Shown here in pieces: positions 54,492-64,000 of a stretch of DNA of 64,000 nucleotides. Every line of letters starts with the position of its first letter. Position 1 is the stretch's first letter. The notes under the pieces were generated by a model. It was not told where the DNA came from. It ran no database searches and worked only from the letters and a program-made list of their open reading frames with translations. A program made the position numbers and the translations under genes. This stretch comes from CAWCTB01 sp963798275 (lineage in GTDB: Bacteria > Acidobacteriota > Terriglobia > Terriglobales > Acidobacteriaceae): assembly GCA_963798275.1 (NCBI GenBank), contig CAWCTB010000051.1:62001-126000 (forward strand), read 5' to 3'.

Positions 54492-54578
54492 ATGCAGGAC
54501 GTTGTATTCACCGTGGTGACGATTGCATTTTTTGTTATTTCGATTGGCTATGTGAGCTTCTGTGAGCGCATAAAGTAA
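54492..54578 (+). CDS. Small 28-residue membrane protein preceding kdpF
   Basis: A 28-codon frame with the strong Shine-Dalgarno GGAGGTGG three bases before its ATG. It encodes one hydrophobic helix (VVFTVVTIAFFVISIGYV) followed by CERIK. It sits ten bases before kdpF, in the same direction as the pump genes. Similar one-helix proteins ending in a Cys/Glu/Arg motif are, as far as I recall, found ahead of kdpF in other phyla, but I cannot verify this here. Possibly an additional small subunit or regulator of Kdp. Confidence 0.65.
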   Translation: MQDVVFTVVTIAFFVISIGYVSFCERIK

Positions 54579-54587
54579 AGGGGAATT

Positions 54588-54677
54588 ATGCACATTCAAT
54601 CAAGCATCATGCTGGCGATTTGCGCCCTCACCATGATCTACCTTTTCTACGCCTTGTTGCGTCCGGAGAAATTCTGA
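54588..54677 (+). CDS. kdpF: KdpF, small stabilising subunit of the K+ pump
   Basis: 29 residues, one membrane helix (IMLAICALTMIYLFYALL) followed by RPEKF, the typical KdpF ending. KdpF stabilises the KdpABC complex in the inner membrane. GGGG lies five bases before the ATG, and the stop is one base before the kdpA ATG. Confidence 0.88.
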   Translation: MHIQSSIMLAICALTMIYLFYALLRPEKF

Positions 54678-54678
54678 C

Positions 54679-56476
54679 ATGACCGCCAATGGTTGGTTTC
54701 AGATCGCCGTCTTCCTGCTGCTGGTCATTGCGGTGACCAAGCCTCTGGGCGTCTTCATGGTCCGGGTGTTCAATCGTGAGCGCACCTTCCTCGATCCCGT
54801 AGCGCGGCCGCTGGAGCGGCTCATTTACAAAGCGTGCGGGGTGGATGAGAACCACGAAATGCCCTGGACCGAATACGCCTTCGCCATGTTGCTGTTCAGT
54901 GCGGTCTCCATGCTGCTGCTGTACCTCATGCAGCGCGCTCAGGTGTATTTGCCGCTCAATCCGCAAAAGTTTGCCGGAGTGCCGCAGGCCTTGGCCTTCA
55001 ACACCGCCGCATCGTTCACCACCAACACCAACTGGCAGAACTACTCCGGCGAATCCACCATGAGCTATCTCACGCAGATGGCTGGTCTCGCCTACCACAA
55101 CTTCACCTCCGCAGCCGTGGGCATGGCCCTGGCGATTGCCTTCATCCGCGGCATTGCGCGCCGGCAGATGAAGACCATCGGCAATTTCTGGGTTGACATG
55201 GTCCGGGCCTGCCTGTGGGTGCTGCTGCCCATCTGTATCATCGGGGCCCTGGCGCTCGTCTCGCAGGGAGTGGTGCAGAACTTCAGGCCCTACGACAACG
55301 TAAAGCTGGTCGAGCCGCAGCAGGTGCAGCACGTCAATGCTGACGGCAAGCCCGCCGTCGATGCCCAGGGTAAGCCGGTGATGGACACCGTGACCACCCA
55401 GACCATCGCGCAAGGGCCGGTGGCCTCGCAGGAAATCATCAAGGAACTGGGCACCAATGGCGGCGGCTTCTTCAACGCCAACAGCTCCCATCCTTTCGAG
55501 AATCCCACACCGCTCTCCAACTTGATCGAGCTTTTCTGCATTTTCGCCATAGGCTCCGGGCTCACCTACACCCTCGGGCGCATGACCGGCTCGCAGGCCC
55601 ACGGATGGGCCGTGTGGGCAGCCATGGTCATTCTCTTTTTCGTGGGCGTGACGGTTGCGTACTGGGCTGAGGCCGGAGGGAATCCTCTGCTCCACGGTGT
55701 CGATCAGCGCGCCAGCGCGACTCAGCCCGGCGGAAACATGGAAGGAAAGGATGTCCGTTTCGGGATCGCTAACACCGCTCTCTGGGCCACCGTCACCACC
55801 GACACCAGTTGCGGCGCCATCAATGGCTGGCACGATTCGTTCATGCCACTAGGCGGTATGGTGCCTCTGGCTCAACATCATGCTGAGCGAGGTCATCTTT
55901 GGCGGCGTTGGCTCGGGGATGTACGGCATTTTGATCTACATCATCATCGCGGTGTTTATCGCCGGACTGATGGTAGGCCGCACGCCCGAGTACCTCGGCA
56001 AGAAGATTGAGGCCTACGACGTCAAGATGGCCATGCTGGTGGCGCTGGTGTTCCCGCTGGTGATCCTGGGGTTCGCCGGAATTTCGTCGGTCTATTCCTT
56101 CGGTACCTCCAGCATCCTTAATCCTGGGCCCCATGGCTTGAGTGAGGTTCTCTACATCTTCACCTCCTCGGCAGGGAATAACGGTTCGGCTTTTGGCGGA
56201 ATCAACGGAAACACTCTCTGGTACAACACGACCGGCGGTTTCACCATGCTGATCGGCCGCTTCTTCATGATTATTCCCATGTTAGCCATCGCCGGTAACC
56301 TGGCGCGGAAGAAGTACGTTCCTCCGTCGCTCGGCACGTTCCCCGTTACCACCCCGCTGTTCACCGCGCTCTTGATCGGGGTCATCCTGATCGTCGGCGC
56401 ATTGACCTTTTTCCCGGCGCTCAGCCTGGGACCAATTCTTGAGCACCTGCTGATGGGTGCGGGCAAGACCTTCTAA
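54679..56476 (+). CDS. kdpA: KdpA, K+-binding channel subunit, one frameshift
   Basis: About 598 residues when repaired. Member of the superfamily of K+ transporters with four pore loops, all readable: NTAASFTTNTNWQNY, LGTNGGGFFNANSSHP, DSFMPLGGMVPL and SAGNNGSAFGG. It takes K+ from the periplasm and passes it to KdpB. The frame is broken near 55873-55876: an extra base turns the family-like VNIMLSEVIFGGVGSGMYG into another frame, and deleting one base restores it. The stop lies ten bases before kdpB. Confidence 0.93.
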
Positions 56477-56486
56477 GGAGTTGGCA

Positions 56487-58517
<2,031 letters not shown>

Positions 58518-58526
58518 GGAGCGAAT

Positions 58527-59103
58527 ATGAAGCAGAACTTGAAGATCGCAATTCTTTTCACTCTGGTCACGACTGTGCTTTTTGGCTTCGTCTACCCCAT
58601 GGTGATCACCGGGCTGTCGCAGGTTCTGTTCCGCGACAAGGCCAACGGTCAACTAATCGTCCGCAACGGCGAGGTTGTTGGCTCGCGCATCATCGGCCAG
58701 ACCTTCGCCGGGCCCGGCTATCTCCACTCCCGTCCCTCAGCCGCTGGCAACGGATACGACGCCGCCAACTCCGGCGGCACTAACTTCGGTCCCACCAACC
58801 AGAAGCTGATCGATCGTGTTGCTGCCGACACCGCCCATCTGCAGGCCGAGAACCCTGGCGCACCGGTTCCCGTAGACCTGGTGACGACGTCCGCCTCCGG
58901 TCTCGATCCGGACATCACTCCCGCGGCCGCGGCTTTCCAGGTTCCTCGCATCGCACACGAGCGCGGCCTCCGAGCAGCAGGTCCGGGAGGTCATCGCCCG
59001 GGCTACGCAGAAGCGCCAGCTTGGTTTTCTAGGTGAAGCGCGAGTGAATGTACTGGCGGTGAACCTGGCGCTCGACAATTTGCAGCCCATGCCCGCCCGC
59101 TAG
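58527..59103 (+). CDS. kdpC: KdpC, accessory subunit, one frameshift
   Basis: About 191 residues when repaired. One N-terminal membrane helix (IAILFTLVTTVLFGFVYPMV), then a periplasmic domain with GSRIIGQTFAGPGYLHSRPSA and PVDLVTTSASGLDPDITPAAA, the KdpC signatures. It helps ATP binding by KdpB. One extra C near 58967 breaks the frame; without it the sequence runs on as VREVIARATQKRQLGFLGE to a stop at 59101-59103. No kdpD or kdpE follows. Confidence 0.92.
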
Positions 59104-59115
59104 TCCTTGAAGTTT

Positions 59116-59155
59116 GCGGCGGCCCGGCAGTCTGTCTTAGCTTGCCGGGCGCCGC
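59116..59155 (+). terminator. Stem-loop after kdpC
   Basis: GCGGCGGCCCGGCA (59116-59129) pairs with TGCCGGGCGCCGC (59143-59155) over a 13-base loop with one bulged base. Only 12 bases after the kdpC stop, it probably ends the kdp transcript; no strong T-run follows. Confidence 0.6.
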
Positions 59156-59258
59156 GCGGGAATTCACCGTCCTTTCACACAAAATCGTTCGCCTGCGTTG
59201 TTTCTGTTCGCCGGTCGCCAATACACTACAGGAGTCCAGCTTACAGAGAGAGGGAACG

Positions 59259-60602
59259 GTGCCCGAGGCCATCATCCAGGCGCGCGCGGTCGAGAAATAC
59301 TATTCCCAGCCTGACGGCAACCGCATCCAGGTGATCGCGCCCACTGACCTCGACGTCAACCCGGGCAAGATCGTCGCGCTGTTGGGACCGTCCGGTTCCG
59401 GCAAGTCGACCCTGCTCCGCATGTTGACCGGCCTCTCCCAGCCTTCTTCCGGCGATGTGTTATGGCACGGCAAGCCCCTGGATGGGCAGATTCCCCACGT
59501 GGCCATCGTCTTTCAGAGCTTCGCACTGTTCCCCTGGCTGACCGTCCTGGAAAACGTCGAAGCTCCGCTGGTGGCTCGCGGCGTTGGCGCAATCGAGCGT
59601 CATAAGCGGGCCTTGCGCATGATCGACACCGTCGGCCTCGACGGCTTTGAGACCGCTTACCCGAAAGAACTCTCCGGCGGCATGAAACAGCGCGTGGGAT
59701 TTGCCCGGGCGCTGGTGGTCGAGCCCGAAGTGCTCTTCATGGATGAGCCCTTCTCGGCGCTGGATGTGCTCACCGCCGAGAACCTGCGCTCGGAGCTGCT
59801 GGAACTCTGGCTCAACAAGAAGATGCCCACCACGTGCATTTTCATTGTCACCCACAACATTGAGGAAGCCGTGCTGCTGGCTGACCGCGTGATTGTGCTG
59901 GGACGCAATCCGGCTCGCATCCGCTCCGACTTCGAGATCGACATTCCTCAATACCGTGATCGCAAGTCGCCGCGCTTCCTCTCCTATGTCGATTTCATCT
60001 ACAAGGCGCTGACTCGTCCTGACGAAGAGCTCTCGTCGTCGCCGATTGCGGCCGCGCGCGCCGGGTCCGACGGACAAGGCAAACCGCGCCCCAAGTTCCA
60101 GATGTTGCCCCATGCGCGTCCCGGCGGAATCGCCGGTTTTATGGAATTGCTGGCCGATCGCGGCGGCCGCGAGGATCTCTACAAGCTCGCCGATGAGCTG
60201 TCGATGGACGTTGACGATCTTTTGCCCATCGTCGATGCCTCAGTGATGCTGGAATTTGCTGTGGTCCACGAGGGCGATATCGAAATCACCCCCGAGGGCC
60301 GCCAGTTCGGCGAAGCCGATATTCAATCGCAGAAAACCATGTTTCGCGATGCGGCGTTGAAAAACATCGCCATCTTGCGGCTCATCGAGAACACCCTCCA
60401 TGCCAAGCGCGACCACGCTATTGGCGAAGAGTTCTTCCGCGACATCCTCGACGAGCATTTCAGTTCCGACGAAGTCGAGCGCCAGTTCGACACCGCCCTG
60501 AACTGGGGCCGCTACGCCGAAATCTTCGACTACGATTCCGAAACTGGGCGCATCTTCCATCGTGAAGAAGCCGACGTCCTCCCCGCCGTGGAACAAGGCT
60601 GA
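59259..60602 (+). CDS. ABC transporter ATP-binding protein with extra C-terminal domain (NitT/TauT type)
   Basis: 447 residues from GTG 59259, which has GAGAGAGGG ahead of it. An ABC ATPase of the nitrate/sulfonate/taurine group: Walker A GPSGSGKST, Q-loop FQSFALFPW, signature LSGGMKQR, Walker B VLFMDEPFSALD. After residue 270 comes an extra domain of about 170 residues (GGIAGFMELLADRGGREDL .. NWGRYAEIFDYD) found in AAA-associated ABC proteins of this type, probably a regulatory winged-helix domain. The stop overlaps the permease start. Confidence 0.88.
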   Translation: MPEAIIQARAVEKYYSQPDGNRIQVIAPTDLDVNPGKIVALLGPSGSGKSTLLRMLTGLSQPSSGDVLWHGKPLDGQIPHVAIVFQSFALFPWLTVLENVEAPLVARGVGAIERHKRALRMIDTVGLDGFETAYPKELSGGMKQRVGFARALVVEPEVLFMDEPFSALDVLTAENLRSELLELWLNKKMPTTCIFIVTHNIEEAVLLADRVIVLGRNPARIRSDFEIDIPQYRDRKSPRFLSYVDFIYKALTRPDEELSSSPIAAARAGSDGQGKPRPKFQMLPHARPGGIAGFMELLADRGGREDLYKLADELSMDVDDLLPIVDASVMLEFAVVHEGDIEITPEGRQFGEADIQSQKTMFRDAALKNIAILRLIENTLHAKRDHAIGEEFFRDILDEHFSSDEVERQFDTALNWGRYAEIFDYDSETGRIFHREEADVLPAVEQG

Positions 60603-62356
60603 TGGCGCGCACCACCTGGCAGCCCATTCGCATCCTTGGTAAAGGACCATGGTCACTGCTCCCGGCGCAGACCTGGTCGGTACTTACCGACTTCTTCATC
60701 TTCGCGGCAGGGCTGTCGGTCTTCTACGCGGTCGTGGTTTTGGCCCGCACCTGGTTTGGACCATTCAATCCGCATGTCGAGATTTCGCAAAACCCCCGCA
60801 TGCTTCCCGTGTACGCAGCGTATTCGCTGCTGCGCATCTCGGTGGCCTACGTCCTGTCGCTCGCCTTCACCTTGGTCTACGGATACATCGCGGCCTACAA
60901 CGCGCGCGCCGAGCGCATCATGATCCCCCTGCTCGACATCCTGCAGTCGATCCCGGTGCTGAGCTTCCTGCCGGGGGTGATGCTGGCCATGGTGGCGCTT
61001 TTCCCCAATCACCAGATCGGCGTCGAACTAGGCGCGATCCTGCTGATCTTCACCGGCCAGGTCTGGAACATGGCTTTCAGTTTCTACTCGTCACTGAAGA
61101 GCATCCCCCGCGAGATGCGCGAGGCCGCGAAAATCTATCGCTTTAACTGGTACCAGCGTTTCACCCAGATCGAGGCTCCTTACGCCGCCATCGGACTGGT
61201 GTGGAACTCCATGATGTCGGTCGCCGGCGGCTGGTTCTTCCTCATGGCCTGCGAGATGTTCGTGCTCGGCTCGAAGGACTTCCGCCTCCCCGGCCTCGGT
61301 TCGTACCTGCAGACTGCCGCCAGCGCGGGCGATAGGCGCAGCATCCTCTGGGGCGTTGGCACCATGATCGCGGTTATCGTGCTGCTCGACCAGATTGTCT
61401 GGCGTCCGGTGATTGCCTGGGCCGAGAAATTCAAGATGGAGCAGGTCGAAAGCGCCGATGTGCCCCAGTCTTGGTTCCTCGAGTTGATTGAGCGTTCGCG
61501 CGGGCTGGTCAGCTTGCGCAAACGGACGCTGCGGCCCATGCAGGAATATCTGAGGCTGCACTTTGCCCGGCAGCACGCCGCGGAGGCCGAGGCGCCTCCC
61601 CAACCGTGGAAAGTCTGGCTTGGCCGGGCGATCGCGGCCGCGGCAGTCTTGGCGGTGCTCTACGCCGTATTTAAAGCAACCGGAATGATGGCTGGCCTCG
61701 ATCGTAACGAATACCGGGAGATGTTGCTCGGCACCCTCGCCACATTTTCGCGGGTCGTTGTCGCTCTGGTACTGGGCACTCTGTGGACCATTCCCGTCGG
61801 CGTCGCCATCGGATTCAATCCCCGCCTGTCGCGCATCGCCCAGCCGCTGGCGCAAATCGCGGCTTCCGTGCCTGCCACCGCGCTCTTTCCCATCGTGCTG
61901 CTGCTGCTGATTCGCGTCGGCGGCGGCTTGGGAGTCGGATCGATCGTGCTCTTGCTCCTGGGCACGCAGTGGTACATCCTGTTTAACGTGATCGCGGGCG
62001 CGATGGCCATTCCCACCGACCTGAAAGAAGCCTCATCTCTCTTCCGGTTCTCCTCCGGGCAGCGTTGGCGCAGGCTCATTCTGCCCGGCATCTTCCCCTA
62101 CTTGGTCACCGGATTGGTCACCGCATCCGGAGGAGCTTGGAACGCCAGCATTGTCGCTGAGTACTTTCGCCTGAAAGATCACACTTACACCACGCTCGGG
62201 TTAGGTGCGACCATCTCGCGTGCCACCGACGCGGGAAACTTCGATCTCTTGCTGGCCTCGACCGTGGTCATGGCGATCGTGGTGGTCACCATCAATCGCC
62301 TGGTCTGGCGCCGCATGTACCGGCTCGCCGCCGAGCGCTACACCCTGGAAGTGTGA
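60602..62356 (+). CDS. ABC transporter permease, two fused permease domains
   Basis: 584 residues. Two BPD_transp_1 domains in one chain: residues about 75-285 with an EAA-type loop (PREMREAAKIYRFNWYQRF) and about 375-580 with a second one (PTDLKEASSLFRFSSGQRW). The start ATG overlaps the stop of the ATPase gene (TGATG). No substrate-binding protein gene is in the window, so the substrate is unknown; taurine, nitrate or a metal-like ion is possible from the family. Confidence 0.88.
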   Translation: MARTTWQPIRILGKGPWSLLPAQTWSVLTDFFIFAAGLSVFYAVVVLARTWFGPFNPHVEISQNPRMLPVYAAYSLLRISVAYVLSLAFTLVYGYIAAYNARAERIMIPLLDILQSIPVLSFLPGVMLAMVALFPNHQIGVELGAILLIFTGQVWNMAFSFYSSLKSIPREMREAAKIYRFNWYQRFTQIEAPYAAIGLVWNSMMSVAGGWFFLMACEMFVLGSKDFRLPGLGSYLQTAASAGDRRSILWGVGTMIAVIVLLDQIVWRPVIAWAEKFKMEQVESADVPQSWFLELIERSRGLVSLRKRTLRPMQEYLRLHFARQHAAEAEAPPQPWKVWLGRAIAAAAVLAVLYAVFKATGMMAGLDRNEYREMLLGTLATFSRVVVALVLGTLWTIPVGVAIGFNPRLSRIAQPLAQIAASVPATALFPIVLLLLIRVGGGLGVGSIVLLLLGTQWYILFNVIAGAMAIPTDLKEASSLFRFSSGQRWRRLILPGIFPYLVTGLVTASGGAWNASIVAEYFRLKDHTYTTLGLGATISRATDAGNFDLLLASTVVMAIVVVTINRLVWRRMYRLAAERYTLEV

Positions 62357-62784
62357 GAACCAGTTTCAAGTTTCCAGTTTCCAGTTTCAAGCCTTGCGTC
62401 CTTGCGTTGCCGGTCAGACTCAGGAACGCTTATCGGGAGTTGCGTATTGGGAGTCGCACAATAGCTGTGACACTCATTAGGCTGACACTATTGTGGGATT
62501 TGTCATCACGAGCGCAGCCAGGGATCTGCTTCTACTTCTCCCGCAAAGGCGAATTCCTCGCGGCCGAAAACCGAGGACTCGTAATCCTTGACACCCGCTG
62601 GTTCATCTTTTCTTGAAACCTGAAACTGATTACTATCCACTATCCATGCGGTCGATGTCATCCCATCTTCATCCGCTGCTTCCACCATCGTTTCTCGAAA
62701 TTCGAAACTGACAACCGACAACTGGACGTTGGCAACTCGAAACGCGAAACTTGAAACTTGAAACTCGAAACTGATCACTATCCA
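62357..62784. repeat. Intergenic region with degenerate direct repeats
   Basis: 428 bases with no gene. On the left AGTTTC(C/A)AGTTTCC repeats occur (62363-62392). On the right (62616-62790) the opposite-strand form, GAAAC(T/C)(T/C)GAAA, appears repeatedly, together with ATCACTATCCACTATCC. The two arms are partly complementary. Frames here give low-complexity FEFQVSSF-like peptides and are not genes. Confidence 0.6.
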
Positions 62785-63573
62785 CTATCCACTGCCTCTA
62801 ACCACCAACTGCTCCGCCGGCGAGAACACCTGCGAGCGGATCATCAACGTGCTCAGCAGGGAAGTGAGCCCTGACGACGCCAGGATCATGGCAATCACCA
62901 CAAACTGATAGATGGCTGCATACAACGGATCGGCGCCCGACAGCAGCATGCCGGTCATCAATCCCGGTATCCACACGATCCCCAGCGACCGCAGATTATC
63001 GATGGCGGGTATCAGCGACGCATGGATGCTCGACTCGGCATAGCTGCCCACCGTGACCTGCGGGGCGGCGCCCAACGCCAGCGCGGTTTCGATCTCGCCC
63101 GCGTGCGCCAGCACTTCCGAGCGAAAGCGGTTCAGCGCCAGCCCGTTGGTATTCATCGCGTTGGCAATAATCATGCTTCCCACCGGAATCAGCGAGGTAA
63201 TCGCGGTGTCGATCACCCCCGCCCATGTCATGACCGCCGTGACCAGACCTGCCCCGGCGGCGATCGAATACGTCGATACTTTGCGCGCTCCGGGAATATT
63301 TTTTGCGCGCTTGGCCGAAATCGATCCCGCCGCCAGCACCATGCCGATCAGCAGAAAAACCGCCGACCATCGTGGCGCCTTCAACAGCAGCGTCAGGATC
63401 GAACCGACCACTACGATCTGCACCAACCCGCGCACCAGCGCGACCGCAGCGTCGCTCTCCAGATGAATGTTGCGCCGTCTTGCCGCCAGCACCACTGCCA
63501 CTGCCAACAGCGACGCAATAGCGGCCTGCGCCAGCCCCAACGTCAATGGAGTATGAAACACATGCTTAAGCAC
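62785..63573 (-). CDS. fetB: FetB-like ABC transporter permease (UPF0014 family)
   Basis: 262 residues with seven membrane segments. Motifs QAAIASLLAVAVVLAARR, VRGLVQIVVVGSIL, IPVGSMIIANAMNTNGLALNR and WIPGLMTGMLLSGADPLYA are those of the FetB/YbbM family, which with FetA exports iron and protects from oxidative stress. The start overlaps the end of the ATPase gene by eight bases. Confidence 0.9.
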   Translation of the reverse strand: MLKHVFHTPLTLGLAQAAIASLLAVAVVLAARRRNIHLESDAAVALVRGLVQIVVVGSILTLLLKAPRWSAVFLLIGMVLAAGSISAKRAKNIPGARKVSTYSIAAGAGLVTAVMTWAGVIDTAITSLIPVGSMIIANAMNTNGLALNRFRSEVLAHAGEIETALALGAAPQVTVGSYAESSIHASLIPAIDNLRSLGIVWIPGLMTGMLLSGADPLYAAIYQFVVIAMILASSGLTSLLSTLMIRSQVFSPAEQLVVRGSG

Positions 63574-64000
63574 GCAGTACCTCCGAGGGCGTTCCCATGC
63601 GTAGTAATCGGCCCTTTTCCATCATCGCAACCCGATCGCAGATTCGCATGGCCTGTTCGCGATCGTGCGTCACCAGCAGGCAAGTAAGGGAAGTCGCGCT
63701 GACCAGATTGCGAATGAGTTGCTCGATACCGCCCTTGGCGTCCTCATCCAGCGCCGAGGTTGGCTCGTCCAACAGCAGAATCTCGGGCCGGTTCGCCAGC
63801 GCGCGGGCCAGCGACACCCGCTGCTGCTCTCCACCGGAGAGATTGACAACATCTCGCCCCGCGAATCCCGGGAGCCCGACGCGCTGCAACAACTCGGCAA
63901 CAGCCTCGTCGGAGAGCGACTCCCCCCGTTGCCGGGGCCCGAAGCGCAGGTTCGACGCTACATCGCCAGGAAAAAGAAATGGCCGTTGCGTCACCATCCC
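63566..64000 (-). CDS. fetA: FetA-like ABC ATPase (5' end outside window)
   Basis: 143 residues are visible, starting beyond the window. Q-loop TQRPFLFPGDV, signature NLSGGEQQRVSLARAL, Walker B ILLLDEPTSALDE, switch His in VTHDREQA. Together with the following permease gene it forms a FetAB-type transporter, and the overlap of eight bases shows one transcript. Walker A lies outside. Confidence 0.9.
   Translation of the reverse strand, partial: GMVTQRPFLFPGDVASNLRFGPRQRGESLSDEAVAELLQRVGLPGFAGRDVVNLSGGEQQRVSLARALANRPEILLLDEPTSALDEDAKGGIEQLIRNLVSATSLTCLLVTHDREQAMRICDRVAMMEKGRLLRMGTPSEVLRA

Overview
The window looks like chromosomal DNA of a free-living Acidobacteriota bacterium, probably of the Terriglobia/Koribacter type. 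This is inferred from the gene families and is not proven. The pointers are high G+C, a PEP-CTERM surface protein, a pyruvoyl-type arginine decarboxylase, a stand-alone TPR-secretin, many exported proteins of unknown function and small dispersed stem-loop repeats between genes. I see no rRNA, tRNA, CRISPR array, transposase or phage gene.

Layout. 0-4 kb: end of glycerol kinase with glpF, the cysteine genes cysK-cysE, and an Mrp-type Fe-S carrier. 4-6 kb: a frameshifted DEAD-box helicase and a small basic protein. 6.3-10.7 kb: a tight four-gene operon (YdjC/HpnK-like deacetylase, PLP decarboxylase, GHMP kinase, CPBP membrane protease). 10.8-15 kb: an exported protein, a VOC protein, nadE and a DsbA-like thioredoxin; the last two carry about 20 frameshifts while their protein sequence stays readable. 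15-22.4 kb: a secretin, nuoI, arginine decarboxylase, a LysR regulator divergent from glutamine synthetase, and a lipoprotein. 22.6-28.3 kb: a 1322-residue tandem-repeat PEP-CTERM protein and a Met/His-rich outer-membrane protein. 28.4-30 kb: thioredoxin 2 and an exported aldose epimerase. 30-34.5 kb: a YfiR / CHASE8-histidine kinase / receiver-HPt / REC-GGDEF signalling operon. 34.6-44.2 kb: radical SAM protein, PPi-type phosphofructokinase, a TPR protein with a cold-shock domain inside it, an esterase, lactate permease and GlgX. 44.7-50.9 kb: Kir-type K+ channel, HdeD, universal stress protein, PPK2, BON protein, a second CPBP protein and a sterol-desaturase-type hydroxylase. 51-64 kb: LytM peptidase, cupin, an outer-membrane barrel protein followed by the kdp operon, a two-gene NitT/TauT-like ABC system, and the start of a FetAB-like transporter.

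Themes. Several genes deal with potassium and stress survival: KdpFABC, the Kir channel, HdeD, UspA and PPK2. The c-di-GMP operon couples a YfiR-like periplasmic protein to a phosphorelay instead of directly to a cyclase. The oddest single gene is the exported TPR protein at 37682-38845: a complete cold-shock-protein reading frame, with its own Shine-Dalgarno-like leader, sits in frame inside a TPR helix pair.

Quality warning. At least ten genes have frameshifts, and almost all are cured by deleting one base. This pattern fits insertion-dominated sequencing error better than gene decay. Start and end points below are given for the repaired genes and the shift positions are listed.
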